Origin: DASUPK01 sp036265435
Lineage (GTDB): Bacteria > Actinomycetota > Thermoleophilia > Solirubrobacterales > 70-9
Direction: 5' to 3'
DNA length: 25,066 nt
NCBI GenBank assembly: GCA_036265435.1
Contig: DATAPB010000100.1
Location: 1 to 25,066 of the forward strand
Made by a program: the position numbers and the translations under genes. A model generated the notes under the pieces. The model was not told the DNA's origin, made no database searches, and saw nothing but the letters and a program-made list of their open reading frames with translations. Numbering within the stretch: position 1 is the first letter of the stretch; each line of letters begins with the position of its first letter. Positions 1-6,631 of this stretch are shown here, in pieces.

Positions 1-386
1 TTGTGGGCGCGACGGGCGACCGGCCCCGGCAACGGGATGCCCACCTCGAGTCCGAACTTGTAGGTCGCCCGCGTCCGGTCCGCACCCAGGTCCTCGAAGA
101 GGTAGTTGCCGTCAGCGTCGTTGATGCCGTTGCCCTCGACGAAGTCCCACTCGATCCGCCGCGGCTCGTCGTAGCGGTAGTTGAGCGTGTAGTCGACCTT
201 GCGGACCTTCGCGTCCACGAACAGGCGGACCCGCTTGCCGCGCCCCCGCTCGTCCCAGTCGAGGACCTCGGTGTCGACGACGGCGCTCTGCCAGGAGGGA
301 AAGGTCTCGTAGTCCGTGATCGCGTCGAAGCAGGTCTGGATGGGCGCTGCGATCTCGACTGTGTGCTCGGCCCAGTTGAGCCCCAT
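1..386 (-). CDS. SRPBCC (START/polyketide cyclase-like) family protein, C-terminus cut by window edge
   Basis: The reading frame opens with ATG at 386 behind a strong Shine-Dalgarno (GGAAGGAG) and stays open to the left edge, giving 128 residues without a stop. The start (MGLNWAEHTVEIAAP) followed by a Cys-Phe-Asp-Ala-Ile-x-Asp-Tyr-Glu helix, a Phe-Pro-x-Trp turn, then strands ending in RRIEWDF and NYLFEDLG is the layout of SRPBCC ligand-binding proteins of the polyketide cyclase/dehydrase type. These form a helix-grip cavity that holds a hydrophobic ligand; no ligand can be named. The gene begins 11 bases after the stop of the BtuF-like gene on the same strand, so the two are probably co-transcribed. 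Family call fairly sure, function unknown. Confidence 0.72.
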   Translation of the reverse strand, partial: MGLNWAEHTVEIAAPIQTCFDAITDYETFPSWQSAVVDTEVLDWDERGRGKRVRLFVDAKVRKVDYTLNYRYDEPRRIEWDFVEGNGINDADGNYLFEDLGADRTRATYKFGLEVGIPLPGPVARRAH

Positions 387-397
387 CTCTCTCCTTC

Positions 398-1312
398 CTA
401 TGAACGTCCCGCGGGCGCGGCGAACGGCACGGCTTCGAACGGGACCCCCTCGGGGGCGTCAACCCTATCCGGGTGCAGCAGATGGGCGAGCAGCTCGGTG
501 CCCTCGACGAGCCTGGGCCCGGGGCGCGAGAACGATGCCGCCGCGTCCACCGCCCAGATCCGCTCGGCGTCGAGCGCGGCCACGTCGGCGGCATGGGCCC
601 GGACCTCGGATCGCGACTGGACGGCATCCCAGCCGCAGGGCATCGCCACCAGCACGTCGGGCCTCGCGGCGGCGAGCTCATCCCATTCCGCGGTCCGCGA
701 CTTCGCCGCCGCCGCGCCGAGCACGTCCTCGCCGCCCGCGATCTCGATCATCTCCGGCACCCAGTGACCGCCGATGAAGGGCGGGTCCAGCCACTCGAGC
801 GCGAGGACGCGCGGGCGGGAGGCGCCGGCCACGGCCGCGCGAACGCCCTCGAGCCGGCGCTCCAGCTGATCGCGCAGGTGGGCGCCCCGCTCGGCGACGC
901 CCGCCGCCCCGCCCAGACGCGGCACGTCGGCCAGCACCTCGGCGAGGTTCGACGGGTCCAGCGAGATCACGCGCGGCCGCCTGGGCAGCCTCGCCGCCAC
1001 GGCCACCACGTCGTCGTAGGAGACGGCGCAGACCTCGCAGACCGCCTGCGTCACGATCAGGTCCACGTCGAGCTCCCGCAGCGCCGGCTCGTCGAGCTCG
1101 TAGAGGTGGCGGCCCTCCCCGGTGAGCCGCCGGACGGCGGCGTCGATGTCGCCGGCCGAGAGCCCGTCCGGAACCAGACTCCTCGTCAGGTGGGGCCTGC
1201 TGCTCGCCTCGGCCGGGTAGTCACATTCGTGGGTGACGGCGACGACTTGATCGCCCAAGCCAAGGGCGAATAGCATCTCGGTCGCCGAGGGAACCAAGCT
1301 CGCGATTCGCAC
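398..1312 (-). CDS. BtuF-like cobalamin-binding / periplasmic-binding-fold protein without signal peptide
   Basis: This 304-residue protein has the helical-backbone periplasmic binding fold used for vitamin B12 and iron chelates: it opens with RIASLVPSATEMLFALGLG, has VDLIVTQ near residue 85, then a CEVC pair within the VCEVCAVSYDDV motif typical of BtuF/YvrC-like proteins, and ALEWLDPPFIGGHWVPEMI in the second lobe. It lacks a signal peptide or lipobox, so it is probably cytoplasmic and not a classical transporter component. The start is GTG at 1312 with no Shine-Dalgarno; a CATATT -10-like hexamer ends six bases upstream, which suits leaderless initiation. No transporter permease or ATPase is nearby. 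Family sure; ligand inferred. Confidence 0.82.
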   Translation of the reverse strand: MRIASLVPSATEMLFALGLGDQVVAVTHECDYPAEASSRPHLTRSLVPDGLSAGDIDAAVRRLTGEGRHLYELDEPALRELDVDLIVTQAVCEVCAVSYDDVVAVAARLPRRPRVISLDPSNLAEVLADVPRLGGAAGVAERGAHLRDQLERRLEGVRAAVAGASRPRVLALEWLDPPFIGGHWVPEMIEIAGGEDVLGAAAAKSRTAEWDELAAARPDVLVAMPCGWDAVQSRSEVRAHAADVAALDAERIWAVDAAASFSRPGPRLVEGTELLAHLLHPDRVDAPEGVPFEAVPFAAPAGRS

Positions 1313-1318
1313 CCGACG

Positions 1319-1324
1319 AATATG
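1319..1324 (-). promoter_or_regulatory. -10-like hexamer for leaderless start of the BtuF-like gene
   Basis: On the minus strand CATATT is followed by exactly six bases and then the GTG start at 1312, which lacks a Shine-Dalgarno. The hexamer overlaps the ATG of the divergent dehydratase gene. Prediction from sequence only; no clear -35 was found. Confidence 0.35.
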
Positions 1325-1600
1325 GCACTTCTGAGCGACGAGGAGATCAAGGAGAGGCTCAAGGAGCTGGACGGCTGGCGCCAGCGCGGCGAGTACATCG
1401 TCAAGAGCTTCGATCGCGGTGACTTCGTCGGGTCGGTCAGGTTCGTCGACTCACTTGTGGAGCCCGCGGAGGACATGAACCACCACCCCGACATCGCCAT
1501 CTCCTGGAGCCAGGTCGAGGTCGCGATCTCGACCCACGCCGAGGGCGGCCTGACCGATAACGATTTCGAGTTGGCTCGAAAGGTCGACGCGCTCGCCTAG
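1322..1600 (+). CDS. 4a-hydroxytetrahydrobiopterin dehydratase (pterin-4-alpha-carbinolamine dehydratase)
   Basis: A 92-residue protein of the usual family length. It dehydrates 4a-hydroxytetrahydropterin to quinonoid dihydropterin, recycling the pterin cofactor of aromatic amino-acid hydroxylases; related proteins also act in molybdopterin contexts. The signature is complete: EDMNHHPDI (residues 50-58, His54 and His55), WSQVEVAISTH (62-72, His72) and GGLTDNDFELARKVD (75-89). The ATG at 1322 begins only nine bases from the divergent BtuF-like start, leaving almost no room for separate promoters; no Shine-Dalgarno is visible. No hydroxylase gene is in view, so its partner is unknown. Confidence 0.93.
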   Translation: MALLSDEEIKERLKELDGWRQRGEYIVKSFDRGDFVGSVRFVDSLVEPAEDMNHHPDIAISWSQVEVAISTHAEGGLTDNDFELARKVDALA

Positions 1601-1617
1601 CGCGCGCCGGCCTTTCT

Positions 1618-1623
1618 TATGCT
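1618..1623 (+). promoter_or_regulatory. Candidate -10 element upstream of the 232-aa membrane protein
   Basis: TATGCT lies 54 bases upstream of the ATG at 1678, in the short gap after the dehydratase gene. The same hexamer occurs in the thiolase promoter. No good -35 is visible. Confidence 0.35.
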
Positions 1624-1677
1624 GGGTGGAGGGGTTCGCCTAGGCTCTGCGGCTGTTCGGCTCACGGAAGGGAACGA

Positions 1678-2376
1678 ATGCCGGAGGGGCTGTCGGCCGA
1701 CGAGGTCGGCAAGGAGATAGCGGGTCACGCCTCTCATGGGGAGGGCGGCGCGCACGATCGACGCGACCGCCTCGTTTCGATCACCGAGGCAATCCTGCTG
1801 TCGATCGTCGCCCTGCTGGCGGCATGGTCCGGCTATGCGGCGGCGAAGTGGAGCACCGAGTCGAGGGTGGGCCTGGCCGCGTCCTCGAGCGCGAGGGCAA
1901 AGGCGAATCGGGACTTCCTCAAGTCCATCGAGGTCCGGAACTTCGATTCCTCGACCTTCGAGGCCTGGTTCGCGGCCTATACGGTGGGCAACCAGCAGGC
2001 GATGGCCCTCGCCGAGCGGCGCTTTCGCCCCGGGTTCCGGGTTGCATTCGACGCCTGGCGCGCGACTAAGCCGGAGACCAATCCCAACGCGCCAAGGGGT
2101 CCGACGTACATGCCGGAGTACCGCCAGCCTGGGCTGAGAGAGGCTGCCGACCTGGACAACCAAGCCGATGAGGCCTTCGCCTCGGGCGAGGACGCCGGCT
2201 CGAAGTCCGACAAGTACATCCGCACCACGGTCTTCCTCGCGAGCGTGCTCTTCCTGGTCGGCATCAGCACGCGTTTCCCGCTCCGGGGCGGCCGCTACGC
2301 GCTCGTCGGTCTGGGGGCGGTGCTCCTGGTCATCTCCTTCGTGCTTCTCCTCCAGCTGCCGGGGCCGCCGGCCTGA
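1678..2376 (+). CDS. Predicted three-helix inner-membrane protein, unknown function (DUF4337-like layout)
   Basis: 232 residues with a His/Asp-rich cytoplasmic N-terminus, one hydrophobic helix at about 35-55, a long soluble middle part (60-178) rich in Ala, Arg, Phe and Tyr, then two helices at about 181-198 and 207-226. The pattern of one N-terminal helix, a helical loop and a closing hairpin resembles bacterial DUF4337-type membrane proteins, but no motif allows a firm family call. The ATG at 1678 follows a good Shine-Dalgarno (GGAAGGGA). It may be a monocistron between the dehydratase and the CorC-like gene. Function cannot be deduced. Confidence 0.8.
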   Translation: MPEGLSADEVGKEIAGHASHGEGGAHDRRDRLVSITEAILLSIVALLAAWSGYAAAKWSTESRVGLAASSSARAKANRDFLKSIEVRNFDSSTFEAWFAAYTVGNQQAMALAERRFRPGFRVAFDAWRATKPETNPNAPRGPTYMPEYRQPGLREAADLDNQADEAFASGEDAGSKSDKYIRTTVFLASVLFLVGISTRFPLRGGRYALVGLGAVLLVISFVLLLQLPGPPA

Positions 2377-2568
2377 CCCGGCCTGAGCGCCGGCTCCTGC
2401 GCTTGCGGCACTGCCGCCGGGCGTGGGCTTGCGGCGCGGCACAAACACCGTCAGGTCGTTCGGTAGCCTTGCCTCGTCGCCTGTGACCGACGACGACCTC
2501 CCTCGAAGTACGCGCGCCCGTTGGGGCGTGAGCGATCCAACAGACGACCCGCCTGACGGGAGGACGAG

Positions 2569-3861
2569 ATGAGCGCCGTGCTTCTCGTCCTGCTGTTCGT
2601 CCTGATCGCGATCAACGGTGTCTTCGTCGCCGCCGAGTTCGCGCTGGTCCGCTCCCGCCGGTCCAAGCTCGAGCAGCTCGCCTCGGAAGGTTCCCGAGGT
2701 TCCGCGGCGGTCCTCCGGCAGCTCGACGACATCGACGAGTACCTGTCCGCCTGCCAGCTCGGAATCACGATGGCCTCTATCGGGATCGGCTTCCTCGGGG
2801 AACCTGCCGTCGCCAAGCTGATCGAGCCGGTTTTCGGCGGGCTGTCGCATGGGGTCGCCGTCGCGATCTCCGTAGCGATCGCCTACAGCCTGGTCACCGC
2901 ACTGCACGTCGTGGTCGGCGAGCAGGCGCCGAAGCTGTTCGCAATCGCGCGGCCCGAGGACAGTGCCCGCCGTCTCGCACCCCCCCTGAACTGGTTCCGC
3001 CGGCTCACGGCTCCCTTGACCGTCGCATTGACCTGGATGGCCAATCGTGTAGTCCGCCTCTTCGGGGTCCGGCCGGAAGAGCTCGACGAGGACCAGCCGA
3101 CCCCCGAGGACCTTCAGTTGCTGATCTCCCAATCGGCGATTCGAGGCAAACTCGACCCGGGCGAGGCGGGAATGCTCGGCGGCGTCTTCCATCTGCACGA
3201 GCAGGAGGCCCGCGAGGTGATGACGCCGATCCCGGCCGTCGTCACCGTCGACGCGTCCGCGACGGTCTCGGACGCGCTCAACCTCTGCATCTCGTCCGGG
3301 CACAACCGGCTCGTCGTCGTCGAGGACGGGAACGCGGACCGGGTTCGCGGGGTCGCTCACGCGCTCAGGCTCGTGCGCCTGCTGATGAGCGAGGGTCCCG
3401 AGGCGAAGATCGAGCCCGCGATTCGTGACGCGCTGATCGTCCCTGAGACGAAGCCGTTGGACGACCTGCTGACGGAGCTTCAGCGCCAGCGCTCCTCGAT
3501 GGGCGTGGTGGTGGACGAGTACGGCCGGACGGTCGGCATCGTCACCGTCGAGGACATCCTCGAGGAGGTGGTGGGGGAGATCGAGGACGAGACCGATCCG
3601 CTCGCCGGATCGCTCCGCCAGCTCGCGAACGGGGACTGGTACGTCCGCGGCCACGTCTCGCTCGGTGATCTCGCGGATCGCGGCATCGAGCTTCCGGTCG
3701 ACACCGACGCCTACAACTCGATCGGCGGCTACGTCTTCGGGGAGCTCGGGCGGCTGCCGAAGCGCGGCGACCTGATCACTTCAGACGGCTACGAGATCCG
3801 GGTCGAGTCGGTCCGGGAGAACCGGATCGAGGCGGTTCGCATACACCCGCAAACCGTTTGA
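2569..3861 (+). CDS. CorC/HlyC-family CNNM membrane protein with CBS pair
   Basis: 430 residues in the standard order for this family: CNNM (DUF21) transmembrane domain with four hydrophobic segments (about 1-190, starting LLVLLFVLIAINGVFVAAEF), a tandem CBS domain (about 205-335, with EVMTPIPAVVTVD and VVDEYGRTVGIVTVEDILEE) and a C-terminal CorC_HlyC domain (about 350-427). Family members are linked to magnesium/cobalt efflux or resistance; the old name hemolysin is misleading. The ATG at 2569 has a Shine-Dalgarno (GGGAGG) ten bases upstream. A hairpin repeat starts within the TGA stop codon. Family certain; transported ion inferred. Confidence 0.92.
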   Translation: MSAVLLVLLFVLIAINGVFVAAEFALVRSRRSKLEQLASEGSRGSAAVLRQLDDIDEYLSACQLGITMASIGIGFLGEPAVAKLIEPVFGGLSHGVAVAISVAIAYSLVTALHVVVGEQAPKLFAIARPEDSARRLAPPLNWFRRLTAPLTVALTWMANRVVRLFGVRPEELDEDQPTPEDLQLLISQSAIRGKLDPGEAGMLGGVFHLHEQEAREVMTPIPAVVTVDASATVSDALNLCISSGHNRLVVVEDGNADRVRGVAHALRLVRLLMSEGPEAKIEPAIRDALIVPETKPLDDLLTELQRQRSSMGVVVDEYGRTVGIVTVEDILEEVVGEIEDETDPLAGSLRQLANGDWYVRGHVSLGDLADRGIELPVDTDAYNSIGGYVFGELGRLPKRGDLITSDGYEIRVESVRENRIEAVRIHPQTV

Positions 3862-3892
3862 TTCGAGGGTGCGCCGCAGGCGGCGCAACCCG
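3860..3892 (+). repeat. Hairpin repeat copy A (compact form, compensatory stem change)
   Basis: GATTCGAGGG, then GGGT-GCGCC pairing with GGCGC-A-ACCC, ending CAACCCG. It keeps the single unpaired A seen in the other copies. One stem pair is changed on both sides relative to them (T to G and A to C), so pairing is preserved. The loop is short. It starts at the CorC stop codon and could also act as its terminator, although no T-run follows directly. Confidence 0.75.
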
Positions 3893-3954
3893 TTTCGCGA
3901 TGCTTGCAGGCGTTTTTCCTTCCGTCCGTTTAGGGCTCTACGTTGCCGGAAATT

Positions 3955-3992
3955 GATGCGAGGGCGCTCCGAGCGCGGCGAGGAGCAACCCG
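3955..3992 (+). repeat. Hairpin repeat copy B
   Basis: GATGCGAGGG then GCTCC, loop GAGCGCGGCGA, then GGAGC-A-ACCCG. Same orientation as copy A, 62 bases downstream, and in the leader just before the Shine-Dalgarno of the 97-aa gene. It differs from the reversed copy C at only three positions. Confidence 0.8.
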
Positions 3993-4017
3993 CCTCAGGG
4001 AAGCTTGAGGAGGCCAC

Positions 4018-4311
4018 ATGTGGGTCGTCCGGTTCAGCGATAAGCAGCTCGAGGTAGTGAGGGCGGTGCTCCGCTCGGAGGAGCACCGGGGGCCGGCTCT
4101 GGAGGGCGCACTGGAGGCACTCGATCTCGCTCGATGGGATGAGCTCCCCGAGGCGCAGCTCCCCTGGTCGGAGATCGAGGCCGAGGCCACGAAGCAGGGT
4201 GTCTCGGAGGCTGATGTGATCTGGGATCGTTCCGGGCGCCATGACGAGCCCGCCGTGCCGCCCATCGCGACCAAGTCGCGGGTCAAACGCAAGGGCAAGC
4301 AGGCGGCGTAG
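4018..4311 (+). CDS. Hypothetical 97-residue protein
   Basis: A small protein opening MWVVRFSDKQLEVVRAVLRSE, with an Asp/Glu-rich helical middle and a lysine-rich C-terminal tail (VKRKGKQ). No signal peptide or membrane segment is visible, so it is probably cytoplasmic. The ATG at 4018 has a clear Shine-Dalgarno (GAGGAGG) and codon use typical of the neighbourhood, which supports a real gene. Its last 71 bases overlap the start of the M28 lipoprotein gene in another frame. Its leader contains hairpin repeat copy B. I do not recognise the family. Confidence 0.68.
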   Translation: MWVVRFSDKQLEVVRAVLRSEEHRGPALEGALEALDLARWDELPEAQLPWSEIEAEATKQGVSEADVIWDRSGRHDEPAVPPIATKSRVKRKGKQAA

Positions 4312-5215
4312 CCCCACCCTCGTTCTCGTCGCGGCGCTGCTCGTGCTCTCAGCGCTGGTCGCAGTCGGCTGCGGCGCTGCCGACTCCTCGACGTCGGCGA
4401 ACCGGTTCGACGGGTCCAGGGCGATGTCGCTCCTCCGGGCGCAGGTCGCAGTCGGTCAGCGGCCGGCCGGATCGCCGCAGCTCCGCAACCTCGCCGTGAT
4501 GCTCCGGGACATGATGGCCTCGGAGCCCGGGTCCCCGATCAAGGACGTGCACTTCGAGCCGTTCCCGAGCACCGGGCCGCAGCAGGGCCTTCGGAACATC
4601 GTCGGCGTCCTGCCCGGCCGAGCGCCCGCGATCCTCATCGGCGCGCACTACGACACCGAGTGGCACCCGAAGGGGTTCGTCGGCGCAAACGACAGCGCCG
4701 CCGGCACGGCAGCTGTGATGGAGCTCGCGCGCTCGCTCCCGAATGAGCTGCCTCGGGACCACCGCGAGATCCGCTTCGTCCTCTTCGATGGTGAGGAGGA
4801 CCCGCCGGGCTGCACCGACAGGGACTTCCAGTTCTGCGCGCTCCGCGGCTCGAGGGCGTACGCGACCGCCCACCCGGGGCAGACCGGGGACATGATCCTG
4901 CTCGACTACATCGCCAATCGCCGAGCGCAGATCCGCCGAGAGGCGAACTCGAACGTCGGGCTCTGGGAGCAGCTGCGGCAGGCGGCGGGGGAGGTCGGAG
5001 CCACGGAGATCTTCCCCCCCGGCATCCAGGGCGGCGTCATCGACGACCACTATCCGTTCCTCGAGCAGGGGGTCCCGTCGATCGACCTGATCGACTTCAG
5101 CTACGCGTACGCCGACACGCTCCAGGACACGGTCGACAAGCTCGACCCCGCGGTGCTCGACAAGGTGGGCGAGACCGTCGCCCAGCTCGTCATCGACATG
5201 AACGGCGGCGGCTAG
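4241..5215 (+). CDS. M28-family zinc peptidase lipoprotein, glutaminyl-peptide cyclotransferase-like
   Basis: 324 residues with an Arg-rich n-region, hydrophobic segment and lipobox AVGC (lipidated Cys44), so an outward-facing membrane lipoprotein. The catalytic domain has the M28 order: GAHYDTE (about 135-140, His136), GANDSAAGTA (148-157, Asp151), FDGEED (182-187) and DDHYPFLEQGVPSIDLIDF (about 268-286, His270). HYPFLEQGVP favours the glutaminyl cyclase branch, which cyclises N-terminal Gln to pyroglutamate, over aminopeptidases, but both are possible. The ATG at 4241 overlaps the previous gene by 71 bases. No alternative start before the signal sequence is seen, so I keep it. The stop codon overlaps that of the convergent dehydrogenase gene. 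Confidence 0.85.
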   Translation: MTSPPCRPSRPSRGSNARASRRRSPTLVLVAALLVLSALVAVGCGAADSSTSANRFDGSRAMSLLRAQVAVGQRPAGSPQLRNLAVMLRDMMASEPGSPIKDVHFEPFPSTGPQQGLRNIVGVLPGRAPAILIGAHYDTEWHPKGFVGANDSAAGTAAVMELARSLPNELPRDHREIRFVLFDGEEDPPGCTDRDFQFCALRGSRAYATAHPGQTGDMILLDYIANRRAQIRREANSNVGLWEQLRQAAGEVGATEIFPPGIQGGVIDDHYPFLEQGVPSIDLIDFSYAYADTLQDTVDKLDPAVLDKVGETVAQLVIDMNGGG

Positions 5216-6039
5216 TCGTAGGTGTAGAACCCGGCGCCCGACTTGCGGCCAAGCTTGCCCTCGTCCACCAGCGCGATCAGCCGCCCGGGCGGACGGTGGT
5301 GGTCCTCGCCGCTGTCGGCATGCAGCGCCTCGCCGATCGCGACGGCCACGTCCACCCCGATCAGGTCGAGCAGGGCAAGCGGCCCCATCGGGTAGTTGGC
5401 GCCGAGGGTCATGCAGCTGTCGACGTCCTCGGCCTCCATCCCGGTCTGCTCCATCAGGCGAACGGCATCGAAGAGGTAGGGGAAGAGGAGCCGGTTGACG
5501 ACGAACCCCGGCTCGTTCGGCACTTCGACCACGGTCTTGCCGATCGCCTCGCACCAGGCACGTGCCCGCGGACGGATCTCCTCTCTGGCCGGATCGGGCA
5601 GGCAGAGCTCGATCAGGCCCATCTTCACCACCGGGTTGAAGGGGTGGAGCCCGAAGACCCGCCCGGCATGGCCGCTCTCCGACCCGATCTCATCGAGCGA
5701 GAGCGACGAGGTCGTGGTCGCCAGGTCGGCCTCGCCCGCCGCGTCGCCGGCCGACCGCAGCAGGTCGGCCTTCGGTCCGAGCTCCTCGATGACCGCCTCG
5801 ACGATCAGGTCGCGGTCCGCGAGGTCGGCTGTATCGGTCGTCACCTTGATGCGGCCTCCGTCCGCGCCCTCCACCTTCGAGGCGAGCTTCTGCGCCTGCT
5901 CCTCCGCGCGCCAGGCCGAAGCGTCCGAGCGCGCCAGCAGCAGTACGTCCGAGGCGACGCTGGCGCAGGCGGCGAGGCCGGTGGCGATCGCCCCGCTGCC
6001 AGCGATCGCCGGCCGCTCATATTTAGGGGCGCCCGCCAC
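5212..6039 (-). CDS. 3-hydroxyacyl-CoA / 3-hydroxybutyryl-CoA dehydrogenase
   Basis: Oxidises 3-hydroxyacyl-CoA to 3-ketoacyl-CoA with NAD, the third step of beta-oxidation, or acts in reverse. From GTG at 6039 it is 275 residues, close to the usual 280-290. The Rossmann loop is GSGAIA (14-19), a slight departure from GxGxMG. The catalytic stretch HPFNPVVKM is at 132-140 (His132). The C-terminal domain shows NEPGFVVNRLL, NYPMGPLALLDLIGVDV and a terminal GRKSGAGFYTYD. A longer frame reaches 6180, but those extra residues are Arg-rich, overlap the opposite gene's promoter and have no family match. Convergent with the M28 gene; the stops overlap at CTAG. Confidence 0.87.
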   Translation of the reverse strand: MAGAPKYERPAIAGSGAIATGLAACASVASDVLLLARSDASAWRAEEQAQKLASKVEGADGGRIKVTTDTADLADRDLIVEAVIEELGPKADLLRSAGDAAGEADLATTTSSLSLDEIGSESGHAGRVFGLHPFNPVVKMGLIELCLPDPAREEIRPRARAWCEAIGKTVVEVPNEPGFVVNRLLFPYLFDAVRLMEQTGMEAEDVDSCMTLGANYPMGPLALLDLIGVDVAVAIGEALHADSGEDHHRPPGRLIALVDEGKLGRKSGAGFYTYD

Positions 6040-6135
6040 GCGCGGGTGTCTATCACGACCATCAGCAGACGGCTGCGCCTGACGGCACGCCTTCGCATCA
6101 GTTGCGCAGAGGCGCGCCCTCGCCTGACGACGGCG

Positions 6136-6141
6136 TACAGT
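6136..6141 (+). promoter_or_regulatory. -10-like hexamer for leaderless start at 6148
   Basis: TACAGT ends exactly six bases before the ATG at 6148, with no Shine-Dalgarno between, the geometry expected for a leaderless transcript. No convincing -35 is seen. Confidence 0.4.
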
Positions 6142-6147
6142 CGTGCG

Positions 6148-6557
6148 ATGGGCGATGGCCGGATCGAATGGGCCGAGCACCTGGTCGAGGTCTGGAACGC
6201 AGCCGAGTTCGAGACGTGGCTCGACGAGGTCGGGCCCGAGTTCGCGTTCACGCCCGATCCGAGCTTTCCCGACGCGGGTACCTACCGTGGGGAGGAGTTC
6301 CGCAGCTGGATGCGCGGATGGATCTCGACCTGGAAGGAGAACCGCTTCGAGCTGCTCGGCGTCGAGGAGATTGCGGGCGCACGCTGCTCCGGGGCCGCTG
6401 GCACCTGGCGACTCGGCAGACCGGCGGGGAGGTCCCCCTGCAGGACTTCACGCTGGTCCTCTTCTATGAGGACGAGGGTGCCGAGCGTCCGGACCGGATG
6501 GCCGCCTGCTTCGATCCACAGCTGGCCCGTGAGGCGGCCGAAGCGGGCACTGGCTGA
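6148..6557 (+). pseudogene. SnoaL-like (NTF2-fold) protein gene split by a single-base frameshift
   Basis: From ATG 6148 the frame reads MGDGRIEWAEHLVEVWNA, with FAFTPDPSFPDAGTYRG and FRSWMRGWISTWKENRFEL, a SnoaL-like cone-shaped domain of the kind used in polyketide cyclases and NTF2-like enzymes. Around 6370-6385 sense is lost in this frame and continues in the -1 frame as GRTLLRGRWHLATRQTGGEV, FTLVLFYEDEG and MAACFDPQLAREA up to the TGA at 6555-6557. Restoring one base near 6375 (for example a C in ATTGCGGGC) gives a continuous protein of about 136 residues. It is either a recent mutation or a sequencing/assembly error. The stop codon lies in the thiolase operator. Confidence 0.72.
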
Positions 6558-6581
6558 CTCGCCAGTCAATCGGTGTATGCT
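6554..6581 (+). promoter_or_regulatory. Candidate thiolase promoter
   Basis: CTGACT (6554-6559) as -35 and TATGCT (6576-6581) as -10, separated by 16 bases, place the transcript start near 6588 and give a leader of about 44 bases. The palindromic operator covers the -35 and part of the spacer, a position where a bound repressor would block RNA polymerase. Confidence 0.5.
6555..6568 (+). promoter_or_regulatory. Candidate fatty-acid regulator operator, thiolase copy
   Basis: TGACT-CGCC-AGTCA: perfect 5-bp arms with a four-base centre, lying over the putative thiolase -35. The same arms and spacing occur upstream of the acyl-CoA dehydrogenase at 13354-13367. Confidence 0.55.
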
Positions 6582-6631
6582 CATGTCAACGAGACTTGGT
6601 TGCTTGAAGAAACCGACTGAGGAGGCAAGAG

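Noticed and set aside
1597..3654. Very long minus-strand open frame (685 codons)
   Set aside because: It lies opposite the dehydratase, membrane protein and CorC genes, which have clear families; its translation is Arg/Asp/Gly-rich without any motif, typical for the shadow of high-GC genes.
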